From a bacterium (GTDB taxonomy: Bacteria > Patescibacteria > Paceibacteria > UBA9973): a stretch of 21,047 nt of DNA. Shown here piece after piece: positions 8,415 through 14,428 of the stretch. Each line of letters opens with the position of its first letter. Within the stretch, counting starts at the first letter, position 1. Under the pieces are notes generated by a model that saw only the letters and a program-made list of their open reading frames with translations, did not search any database and was not told the DNA's origin. The position numbers were made by a program, and so were the translations under genes. The stretch lies in NCBI GenBank assembly GCA_021813235.1, contig JAKALG010000004.1:1-21047 (forward strand), written 5' to 3'.

Positions 8415-10232
8415 ATGAATTTAAAACACATCAGAAATTTTTCTATTATAGCTCACATTGATCATGGCAAGAGTACTTTGGCAGACCGAATGTTAGAGAT
8501 TACTCATACTATTCCAGAGCGTAAAATGCGTGACCAATTTCTAGATTCTATGGAACTTGAACGAGAAAGGGGAATAACTATCAAAATGCAGCCTGTCCGT
8601 ATGGAATATGCCTTAAATGGCCAAAATTACGTTTTAAACCTGATTGATACTCCGGGGCACATAGACTTCTCTTACGAAGTTTCTCGCGCTTTAAAGGCTG
8701 TAGAGGGGTCTATCTTGCTTATAGATGCCACTCAAGGGGTGCAGGCTCAGACACTTACTACACTCGAAATGGCTCGAGAAAGTGGCCTTGTTATCATCCC
8801 TGTGCTTTCAAAAGTTGATTCTCCTTTAGCTCGTATTGAAGAGATAAAAATGGAAGTAGCTATCTTGCTAAATGTAGATCCGGATTCTATTTTAGAAGTT
8901 TCTGGAAAAACTGGAGAAGGTGTAGAAAATTTACTTACAGAAATAATAAAAAGAGTTCCGCCACCAGACTCTTCTAAAGAAGATATTAAAGATAGTACTC
9001 AAGCTTTGGTGTTTGATTTCAAATATGACAACCATCGTGGAGTTATCGTGTATGTCAGAATTTTTAGTGGGTCAATAAGAAAAAATGACAGTCTATTGTT
9101 TTCTGTTTCCGGAGAAAAATTTGTTGCATTGGAAGTCGGAATATTTTCCCCAGAAGAAAATCCGAAAGATTCTATCGGCGTTGGAGAAATAGGTTATATT
9201 GTGACAGGAATTAAAAAGCCGGGCATTGCTTCCGTCGGTGACACTATTACTTTTTATAAAAAACCATTGAGAGCTTTGCCAGGATATATGAATCCTCGTC
9301 CTGTCGTTTGGGCTTCAGTTTATCCAGAAGATGCTGACGATTTTCCAAATTTAAAACTTGCTTTAGGGCGCTTGAAACTTTCTGATTCCGCTTTTTCTTA
9401 CGAAGAAGAAGCATCTGGTATTTTAGGAAAAGGTTTTCGTTGTGGGTTTTTAGGAATGCTCCATTTGGAAATAATTACTGAACGCTTAAAAAGAGAATTT
9501 AATCTTCACTTAGTGGTGACGATGCCCTCTATTACTTATAAAGTGGTTTTAAGAAATAATAAAGAACAAATAATTTATTCCCCACATTTTTTCCCAGACG
9601 ATAGTCAAATTCTTAAAATTTATGAACCATGGGTTGCTGTCAAAGTCATTACTCCACTGTCTTATACTAGTATGCTTATGCCATTTCTTTTTGATCATGA
9701 AGCAGAAGTTCACACCACAGATAGTTTTGGAGACAATCGTTCGGTCATAAGTCTTGATATGCCTTTGCGTGAGTTGATGCGCAATTTCTTCGATGACTTG
9801 AAAAGTCTTACCTCAGGATACGGCTCTATTTCTTATGAAATTGGAGAATATAGAGAAGCGGATGTAGCTAGACTAGACATTTTAGTAGCAGATGAATTAA
9901 TGCCAGCTTTTTGTAGAATTGTTTCTAGACGTAGAGTGGAAGAAGAAGCTCATCTGCAAGTTGAAAAGTTGAAAAAAATAATTCCACGTCAACAATTTGC
10001 TTTTAAAATTCAAGGAAAAGCCTTGGGTAGAATAATTGCTTCAGAATCTGTCTCTGCTTTTCGTAAAGATGTTTTGATGCATGGCAGTAAAGTTGTAGGT
10101 GGAGGTGATGTCAGTAGAAAAAAGAAATTGCTTGAAAAACAAAAGAAAGGGAAAGCTCGAATGAAAGCAACTGCAAAAGTAAACATTTCTCAGGATGTTT
10201 TTCTAAAAATGATGCGTGGAGGAAACGACTAA
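8415..10232 (+). CDS. lepA: Elongation factor 4 (LepA), ribosome back-translocating GTPase
   Basis: A full-length 605-residue LepA, a soluble GTPase acting on ribosomes. G1 is AHIDHGKST (13-21), G2 lies in RERGITIKMQ (51-59), G3 is DTPGH (78-82). G4 is SKVD (132-135) where translational GTPases usually have NKxD, and G5 is SGKTG (163-167) rather than SAKTG. EF-G-like domains follow, and the LepA-specific C-terminal domain ends with GGGDVSRKKKLLEKQKKGKARMK, which is diagnostic. Start ATG 8415 fits the family (MNLKHIRNFSIIAHIDHGKST). The Asn-to-Ser change in G4 touches guanine recognition, but the rest looks functional, so it may be a lineage feature. The stop directly abuts the stop of a small minus-strand gene. 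Confidence 0.97.
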   Translation: MNLKHIRNFSIIAHIDHGKSTLADRMLEITHTIPERKMRDQFLDSMELERERGITIKMQPVRMEYALNGQNYVLNLIDTPGHIDFSYEVSRALKAVEGSILLIDATQGVQAQTLTTLEMARESGLVIIPVLSKVDSPLARIEEIKMEVAILLNVDPDSILEVSGKTGEGVENLLTEIIKRVPPPDSSKEDIKDSTQALVFDFKYDNHRGVIVYVRIFSGSIRKNDSLLFSVSGEKFVALEVGIFSPEENPKDSIGVGEIGYIVTGIKKPGIASVGDTITFYKKPLRALPGYMNPRPVVWASVYPEDADDFPNLKLALGRLKLSDSAFSYEEEASGILGKGFRCGFLGMLHLEIITERLKREFNLHLVVTMPSITYKVVLRNNKEQIIYSPHFFPDDSQILKIYEPWVAVKVITPLSYTSMLMPFLFDHEAEVHTTDSFGDNRSVISLDMPLRELMRNFFDDLKSLTSGYGSISYEIGEYREADVARLDILVADELMPAFCRIVSRRRVEEEAHLQVEKLKKIIPRQQFAFKIQGKALGRIIASESVSAFRKDVLMHGSKVVGGGDVSRKKKLLEKQKKGKARMKATAKVNISQDVFLKMMRGGND

Positions 10233-10346
10233 TTACCTTGGTTGAAAAGACGGCAAATAAAGCAAAATCATGCCCAAAACCATTAATATGGAAATTATCA
10301 TCCAGATTACTTGTATTTTCTTTTGGTGTTTTTTATTAAAAAACAT
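10233..10346 (-). CDS. 37-residue single-pass membrane peptide
   Basis: A short open frame of 38 codons including TAA. It begins MFFNKKHQKKIQ, a basic cytoplasmic head, then one hydrophobic helix (VIWMIISILMVLGMILLYL) and a short PSFQPR tail, so positive-inside topology is clear. Support for a real gene: a good promoter on this strand (TTGAAA, 16-base spacer, extended -10 TGA-TATTAT) ends 7 bases before its ATG, and the frame ends exactly where lepA ends. No Shine-Dalgarno is present, consistent with a leaderless message. From memory, similar tiny basic-head membrane peptides occur in Parcubacteria genomes, but I cannot confirm a family. Function unknown. Confidence 0.6.
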   Translation of the reverse strand: MFFNKKHQKKIQVIWMIISILMVLGMILLYLPSFQPR

Positions 10347-10381
10347 ATAATATATAATATCACATTATGAGGAGTTTTCAA
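10346..10381. promoter_or_regulatory. Back-to-back promoters sharing one -10 region
   Basis: On the minus strand: -35 TTGAAA (10376-10381), a 16-base spacer, TGA (10360-10362) and TATTAT (10354-10359), reading into the 37-residue gene. On the plus strand: TATAAT (10353-10358, with a second at 10346-10351), 8 bases before the DivIC-like ATG at 10367. Because TATAAT/ATTATA is nearly symmetric, the same base pairs can act as -10 in both directions. Confidence 0.5.
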
Positions 10382-10747
10382 AAAAAGGGGAGATGGAAAA
10401 AGATAACGCAATCAAAGATGTTTTTGATGTTTTTAGGTATTCTTATACTGATTTTTGTTTTTAGCGTTTTCAGTTTTATGGGGAAAATGGAAGAGACTAG
10501 TAAAAATAAGAAAATAGTAGAAGATAAAATAGCAGAATTAGAGAAATCGAAAGAAAAACTAAATGAAGATATAAATAAGTTAAAAACAGACGAAGGTGTA
10601 GAAGAAAATATCAGAGAGAAATTTGGCTTGGCAAAAGAAGGGGAAAATATGATTATGATTATAGATGATAAAAACCAAGCAGAAACGCCGAAAAAAGATA
10701 CTTCTTTCAATCTTTTTACTACCATAGAAAGTTGGTTCCGACCATAG
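10367..10747 (+). CDS. DivIC/FtsB-like septum formation initiator family protein
   Basis: A 126-residue bitopic membrane protein: a basic N-terminus, one TM helix at about 18-38 (MFLMFLGILILIFVFSVFSF), a coiled coil at about 42-75, and the family motif GVEENIREKFGLAKEGENMIMI (77-98), matching the DivIC/FtsB pattern of an E-x-x-A/I-R-E-x-x-x-L/F-x-x-x-x-P/E-G-E. Such proteins bind FtsL and FtsQ/DivIB at the division site outside the membrane. The C-terminus ends WFRP, where the last codons and the TAG stop are contributed by a hairpin repeat (see 10738-10776). ATG 10367 lies 8 bases after a -10 box, so it is probably leaderless. Confidence 0.85.
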   Translation: MRSFQKKGRWKKITQSKMFLMFLGILILIFVFSVFSFMGKMEETSKNKKIVEDKIAELEKSKEKLNEDINKLKTDEGVEENIREKFGLAKEGENMIMIIDDKNQAETPKKDTSFNLFTTIESWFRP

Positions 10748-10776
10748 TCGAAATCCCGACATAAAGTCGGGATTTA
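10738..10776 (+). repeat. Double-hairpin repeat, copy 1 (overlaps the stop of the DivIC-like gene; also terminator-like)
   Basis: A small hairpin, CGAC-cata-GTCG (10739-10750), is followed by a perfect 10-bp stem AAATCCCGAC (10751-10760), loop ATAAA, and GTCGGGATTT (10766-10775), then AT-rich sequence. Copy 2 at 18108-18143 has the same two-hairpin order and is nearly identical apart from A/G and C/T exchanges. The larger hairpin could also terminate transcription. Confidence 0.7.
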
Positions 10777-10787
10777 ATTAAATTATA

Positions 10788-10802
10788 TGATATAATAAAT
10801 AT
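10788..10802 (+). promoter_or_regulatory. Extended -10 promoter of the D-2-hydroxyacid dehydrogenase gene
   Basis: TGA (10788-10790) plus TATAAT (10791-10796) lies 6 bases before the ATG at 10803. The distance places the transcription start at the start codon, so the mRNA is probably leaderless. No matching -35 is seen, as is normal for extended -10 promoters. Confidence 0.6.
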
Positions 10803-11810
10803 ATGAAAATAGCTTTTTTTGAATTACCCGCAATTGATAAAAGTATTATAAAACAATCACTTAATGATATTGAAATATTGTTTTGTGATAAGAAATTAGA
10901 TAAGAATAGTGTAGACAAAGCAAAAGACTCTAGTATTATCTCTATTTTTATTGATTCAGTAATTAGTAAAGATATTATTGATTTATTGCCTAATCTAAAA
11001 TTTATTGTTACTCGTTCGACTGGTTTTGAACATATTGATATTTCATACTGTGCACAGAAAGGAATTTTAGTTTCCTCTGTTCCATCTTATGGAGATCATA
11101 CAGTTGCTGAACTTGCTTTTGGTTTCATATTGAATCTTTCCAGAAATATTTTGAAAGCAAATAATCATATAAGAGAAACATTGGATTTTAATTTTTTTTC
11201 TTCATTACGTGGTTTTGATTTAAATAATAAAACAATTGGTGTCGTGGGCACTGGGCGAATCGGTAAGAATGTCATAAAAATTGCTAAAGGTTTTAATATG
11301 AATATTATTGCCTGTGATCTTTATCCAGATTTAGAATTTGCCAAAATAAATAATTTTAAATATAAAGATTTTGAAGAAGTTATTAAAGAAGCAGATATTA
11401 TATCCTTACACGTTCCATTTACAAAGGAAAATAATCATCTGATAAACAGAAATGTTATTTCAAAAATGAAAAAAGGTGTTTTGCTTGTAAATACTGCCAG
11501 GGGTTCTTTAATTGATACAGAAGCATTGATTTGGGGGATTAAGGAAGAGATAATTAGTGGTGTTGGATTGGATGTTTTAGAAGAGGAGAGAGAATTGAAG
11601 ATTGAAAATGAACTTTTTAATTCCAACGGTTTAAAAGATATCAATTACAAAATACTAGAAGAGGATCATATGTTGATGAGCATGCCAAATGTTATTATTA
11701 CGCCCCATATTGGTTTTTATACAAAAGAAGCTGAAGATCAAATCATAAAAACAACGATAGAAAACATCAAGAGTTTTATTGATAATAAGCCAATAAATTT
11801 AGTAAGATAA
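10803..11810 (+). CDS. D-isomer-specific 2-hydroxyacid dehydrogenase, D-lactate dehydrogenase-like
   Basis: A 335-residue NAD-dependent oxidoreductase of the D-2-hydroxyacid dehydrogenase family. The Rossmann motif GVVGTGRIGKN has the GxGxxG at 149-154, and Asp172 (CDLYPD) follows the second strand, favouring NAD over NADP. Catalytic residues are Arg233 (NTARGSLID), Glu262 (GLDVLEEER) and His302 (ITPHIGFYT). The long stretch between Glu and His and the PHxxFYTxxA context resemble D-lactate dehydrogenase (LdhA/VanH type) more than glyoxylate or phosphoglycerate enzymes. Reaction: pyruvate to D-lactate with NADH is most likely; hydroxypyruvate to D-glycerate is an alternative that would feed the next gene, a glycerate kinase 7 bases downstream. 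The substrate is not decided by sequence alone. Confidence 0.88.
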   Translation: MKIAFFELPAIDKSIIKQSLNDIEILFCDKKLDKNSVDKAKDSSIISIFIDSVISKDIIDLLPNLKFIVTRSTGFEHIDISYCAQKGILVSSVPSYGDHTVAELAFGFILNLSRNILKANNHIRETLDFNFFSSLRGFDLNNKTIGVVGTGRIGKNVIKIAKGFNMNIIACDLYPDLEFAKINNFKYKDFEEVIKEADIISLHVPFTKENNHLINRNVISKMKKGVLLVNTARGSLIDTEALIWGIKEEIISGVGLDVLEEERELKIENELFNSNGLKDINYKILEEDHMLMSMPNVIITPHIGFYTKEAEDQIIKTTIENIKSFIDNKPINLVR

Positions 11811-11817
11811 AAAGAAA

Positions 11818-13092
11818 ATGGATCAAGAATTAATTAAAAATTTTGACCAGATTGCAACTACTCCAAATCGCAAAATGGCTTTAGAAATAGTGGAATCAGG
11901 ACTTCTAGCTATCAATACAGATAAAGTGATAGAATCGTCAGTTTCTCTTATAGGCAATAATTTATTTATAAAAGGGAAAGGGTTTAACCTCGCTAAATAT
12001 AAAAGAATAAAAATTGTTGGTTTTGGTAAATCTTCTTGTGAAGGTGCTTTGGCTCTAGAGAAAATACTAGGTTCAAAACTAGAAAGAGGAGTTGTTATTG
12101 ACACCCACAAAGCTCCAAGCGAACGCATAGAAACTTTTGCAGGTACTCACCCAAAGCCTTCAGAAGCAAATAAAGAAGCAGGGGCAAAAATATATGATTT
12201 AGTAGATAAATCAAACGAAGATGATCTTATCATTGCTATTGTTTCAGGAGGAGGTTCTGCTTTACTTTGTTATCCGGAAAGCGAATGCAATCAAGGAGAA
12301 TTACTTTATGATTCTTTTTTGAAAACAGGAAAAACTATTTCAGAAATGAATACAGTCAGGAAACACTTGTCTCTTTTAAAAGGGGGAGGACTAGCGAAAA
12401 TAGCGTATCCAGCCACGATCATTGGGCTTATTTTTTCAGATGTTCCAGGAGACATTTTTGAAGATGTTGCTTCAGGTCCGACTTATAAAGACAAGACTAC
12501 TGTAGGTGATGCTAGACAGATTATTAAAAATAATAATTTAGGAGAATTTGATTTGATTGAAACGCCCAAAGAAGATAAATATTTTAGTAAAGTTTTCAAC
12601 TTTGTTCTTGTCTCCAATAAGACGGCAGTCAGAGCTATGGCGAAAAAAGCAGAAGAATTTAGTTTAAAAGCTACAATCGTCTCTACAGATTTATATGATG
12701 AAGTAGATAAGGCGCTAGAAAAAATATTCTCAGTTGAAAAAAATAGCTCGCTTGTTTTGGCTGCCGGAGAGCCACGCATAGAAGTCAAAGATAGAAATGG
12801 TAAAGGGGGGAGGAATTTACATATGGGATTAGAAGCGATAAAAGACAAAATGGTAGACAAAGATTCTGTTTTTATATCTTTTGCTTCTGATGGTATGGAT
12901 AATAGTGATGTGGCTGGAGCAATTGTAGATAAAAATACGATAGAAAAAATAGAAAAATTAGGAATAGATGTGAATGATGCATTAGAGCGTTTTGATTCTT
13001 ATCCAGTTTTTGAAAAATCAGGGGATATGATTATAACCGGCCCGACCAACGCGAACGTTTCTGACCTCATGTTGCTTTTAACCAAAAAATAA
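11818..13092 (+). CDS. Glycerate 2-kinase (DUF4147/MOFRL family)
   Basis: A 424-residue cytosolic class-II glycerate kinase, phosphorylating D-glycerate with ATP to 2-phosphoglycerate. Family motifs in order: GFGKSS (68-73), GTHPKPSEAN (109-118), SGGGSALL (143-150), NTVRKHLSLLKGGGLA (178-193), SDVPGD (207-212), GEPRIEV (317-323) with GKGGRN (328-333), then the C-terminal MOFRL domain with SFASDGMDNSD (354-364) and TGPTNANVSDL (407-417). Length is normal. It starts 7 bases after the dehydrogenase stop, so the two form an operon; the ATG follows AAAAGAAA, a poor Shine-Dalgarno, implying translational coupling. Its product is the substrate of enolase, encoded further downstream. Family assignment is firm; substrate specificity is from the family. 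Confidence 0.93.
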   Translation: MDQELIKNFDQIATTPNRKMALEIVESGLLAINTDKVIESSVSLIGNNLFIKGKGFNLAKYKRIKIVGFGKSSCEGALALEKILGSKLERGVVIDTHKAPSERIETFAGTHPKPSEANKEAGAKIYDLVDKSNEDDLIIAIVSGGGSALLCYPESECNQGELLYDSFLKTGKTISEMNTVRKHLSLLKGGGLAKIAYPATIIGLIFSDVPGDIFEDVASGPTYKDKTTVGDARQIIKNNNLGEFDLIETPKEDKYFSKVFNFVLVSNKTAVRAMAKKAEEFSLKATIVSTDLYDEVDKALEKIFSVEKNSSLVLAAGEPRIEVKDRNGKGGRNLHMGLEAIKDKMVDKDSVFISFASDGMDNSDVAGAIVDKNTIEKIEKLGIDVNDALERFDSYPVFEKSGDMIITGPTNANVSDLMLLLTKK

Positions 13093-13113
13093 AAAAAGTT
13101 ATATAAACGAAAA

Positions 13114-13150
13114 ACCCCTTACACGAGCGGGTTTTCCGTCTGTAAGGGGT
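13114..13150. terminator. Strong hairpin terminator between convergent genes
   Basis: A perfect 10-bp stem ACCCCTTACA (13114-13123) / TGTAAGGGGT (13141-13150) encloses an inner GC-rich region (CGGG/CCG). On the minus strand it is followed at once by TTTTT, giving a textbook intrinsic terminator for the cysteine-rich protein gene; on the plus strand it ends the glycerate kinase transcript with a weaker T-rich tail. Confidence 0.8.
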
Positions 13151-13171
13151 AAGATTTAATTTTTACTATTA

Positions 13172-13972
13172 CTATTCTGCACAAGGATCAAGCCAATAAG
13201 GGCAATAATGTCCTACATCTTTGTCATCAATAATTGAAGGCAAAAATGTTTCTTTTGAAAATCCAAAGTATTCTTTTGCTTTACCTGAAGCCATCTGGCA
13301 GTCTTTTTTAGGATTGTTTTGGCCATCACGGTAAAAACAAAATGAACACGTGCATTGATCTATTCCTTTCTGAGGGCTGAAAGGAATATCTGCATTTGGG
13401 CCTGCAAGATGTTTTTCATATTCCTTTGCGTAATCAATTTTTGCTCTAAGAAATGGTTTACCAAGTAGTGTATGTGTATTTGGTAATTTTTTCCACCAAT
13501 CAACGCCAGGTCCGGGAACAGAAGTGTATCCCCAATAAGTTTCCATATCTTCTGTTGGAATTGCTGGGATGCGCCATCCAATTTGATCGGTTTTACCGCA
13601 AATACTACTTTCTACCAACCCTGTCTCATCAATATTACTAGTATCTTTTTTTTGTTCTTCTCCTGCACATTTAGCGCACAAGAAAGATTGATAATCAAGA
13701 AAAGTATTGTATTCACGCCACAATTTAACACCAGAGATTCCACAATTATCGCATACGTAAGTGCTCAAATCTGCTTCTTCAAGATAAGAGCCACCACTAA
13801 CTGGGAAATAAGCGTATCTTTGAGCAAACCGTAAAGCCAATAGTGGATTTGTAAAGTTGAGGAATGATAAAGATGGATTTCTTCCGCGACTTTTTTGCCA
13901 CAGAGCGTGTAAAACAACATATTCTGCGGAATCAGCAGGATATTTTCTGAGAAGGTTTTTTGTAATTCTCAT
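13172..13972 (-). CDS. Cysteine-rich, zinc-ribbon-like protein of unknown function
   Basis: A 266-residue protein with start ATG at 13972 (MRITKNLLRKYP). This was preferred over the ATG at 14044 because AAGGA lies about 9 bases before it and the longer frame would run through a leader hairpin. CDNCG and CAKCAG (a CxxC pair about 33 residues apart) form a probable zinc ribbon in the middle. A second cysteine cluster near the C-terminus, QCTCSFC, KKDC and YCPYWLDPC, could bind a second metal. Trp and Pro are frequent (VPGPGVDWWKKLPNTHTLLGKPF). There are no membrane segments or signal peptide, so it is probably cytosolic. I do not recognise the family. It is the only minus-strand gene in this metabolic stretch, with its own promoter and terminator. 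Confidence 0.8.
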   Translation of the reverse strand: MRITKNLLRKYPADSAEYVVLHALWQKSRGRNPSLSFLNFTNPLLALRFAQRYAYFPVSGGSYLEEADLSTYVCDNCGISGVKLWREYNTFLDYQSFLCAKCAGEEQKKDTSNIDETGLVESSICGKTDQIGWRIPAIPTEDMETYWGYTSVPGPGVDWWKKLPNTHTLLGKPFLRAKIDYAKEYEKHLAGPNADIPFSPQKGIDQCTCSFCFYRDGQNNPKKDCQMASGKAKEYFGFSKETFLPSIIDDKDVGHYCPYWLDPCAE

Positions 13973-14005
13973 TTCTAATATTCCTTTTTTTGTGAAAGAT
14001 TTTGT

Positions 14006-14058
14006 TTGTTGAGTTATTTCTATCCCCAAAATTTTTAGAAACAAAAATAACCCAACAA
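14006..14058 (-). promoter_or_regulatory. Long stem-loop in the leader of the cysteine-rich protein gene
   Basis: The arms at 14006-14019 and 14045-14058 pair at 13 of 14 positions (TTGTTGAGTTATTT against AAATAACCCAACAA). They lie between the inferred transcription start near 14095 and the chosen ATG at 13972, so the mRNA would carry a roughly 120-base structured leader. Nothing identifies a known riboswitch class. Confidence 0.5.
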
Positions 14059-14101
14059 ATCATGAAAAGGATAAGTTTTCAAAGATCAAAAAGCTACATA
14101 T

Positions 14102-14129
14102 ATAATACACTTTTTAAGTAAAAAGTCAA
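14102..14129 (-). promoter_or_regulatory. Sigma-70-type promoter of the cysteine-rich protein gene
   Basis: On the minus strand, -35 TTGACT (14124-14129), a 16-base spacer and -10 TATTAT (14102-14107). It predicts a start near 14095 and a long leader. Confidence 0.65.
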
Positions 14130-14163
14130 GAGCTGAATAGTTATTAGAATATAGTATAACCCC

Positions 14164-14202
14164 GTAGTAGAACTTTCAAAAAGTTTCACTACAGGGTATA
14201 AT
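14164..14202 (+). promoter_or_regulatory. Hairpin merging into a TATAAT box
   Basis: GTAGTAGAACTTTC pairs imperfectly with AAGTTTCACTAC, flanked by CCC and GGG, giving a roughly 15-bp stem with one bulge and two mismatches. The right arm runs straight into TATAAT (14197-14202), which lies 9 bases before the ATG of a small frame at 14212. The overlap of stem and -10 box suggests a regulatory or repeat-derived element. Confidence 0.45.
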
Positions 14203-14211
14203 TTATAGTGT

Positions 14212-14340
14212 ATGGAGAAAAGTTTTGACAAATGGAATGAAATAAAAAAACAAGTTGATATAAAAGAAATCAAATTAGAAAAAATTACCTCATATATAAC
14301 AATCGGACCTCGCATTTCTGCGAGGTCCTCGGAGGCCTAA
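14212..14340 (+). CDS. Small 42-residue frame, possibly the N-terminal remnant of a PemK/MazF-like toxin
   Basis: It starts MEKSFDKWNEIKKQVDIKEI. This resembles, from memory, the N-terminus of PemK/MazF-family toxins in Parcubacteria (a helix with a FxxWNxxKK pattern before the catalytic FYHEREIWWC-type strand). The resemblance ends after about 25 residues: the catalytic strand is absent and the remaining codons run through a perfect hairpin (14305-14328) to a TAA. A TATAAT box sits 9 bases upstream. Either a decayed toxin gene whose 3' part was replaced, or a genuine short peptide gene. No antitoxin gene lies next to it. Confidence 0.35.
   Translation: MEKSFDKWNEIKKQVDIKEIKLEKITSYITIGPRISARSSEA
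14305..14328. other. Perfect 10-bp GC-rich hairpin
   Basis: GGACCTCGCA (14305-14314), loop TTTC, TGCGAGGTCC (14319-14328). No T run follows on either strand, so it is not a standard terminator. It may be the core of a small structured RNA made from the minus-strand promoter at 14356-14385, or an interspersed repeat. Confidence 0.55.
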
Positions 14341-14355
14341 GCCACTAATGCATTA

Positions 14356-14385
14356 AGTGTACCAGAATGTCGGACAAAAAGTCAA
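14356..14385 (-). promoter_or_regulatory. Candidate minus-strand promoter upstream of enolase
   Basis: On the minus strand, TTGACT (14380-14385), an 18-base spacer ending TGG, and TACACT (14356-14361). The TTGACTTTTT start is the same as in the promoter at 14102-14129. It points into the perfect hairpin at 14305-14328 and away from enolase, with no convincing gene beyond, so a small RNA is possible. Confidence 0.35.
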
Positions 14386-14408
14386 TAGTTATTCACAGGC
14401 AGAAAATA

Positions 14409-14417
14409 TGTTAAAAT
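14409..14417 (+). promoter_or_regulatory. Extended -10 box of enolase
   Basis: TGT (14409-14411) plus TAAAAT (14412-14417) lies 11 bases before ATG 14429. The alternative ATG at 14408 falls inside this element, which argues for the later start. Confidence 0.4.
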
Positions 14418-14428
14418 ATAAAGATATT

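Noticed and set aside
10378..10725. Minus-strand 115-residue frame opposite the DivIC-like gene
   Set aside because: A shadow of the Lys/Glu-rich coiled coil; Ser/Phe-rich composition and no start signals.
14094..14315. Minus-strand 73-residue hydrophobic frame reading from the hairpin
   Set aside because: It is antisense to AT-rich, Lys-rich sequence, which always yields F/I/L-rich shadows; it runs through the promoter of the cysteine-rich gene and its start is inside the palindrome.
14357..14428. Upstream GTG or ATG (14408) start for enolase
   Set aside because: Family N-terminus begins at 14429, and the 14408 ATG is part of the extended -10 element.
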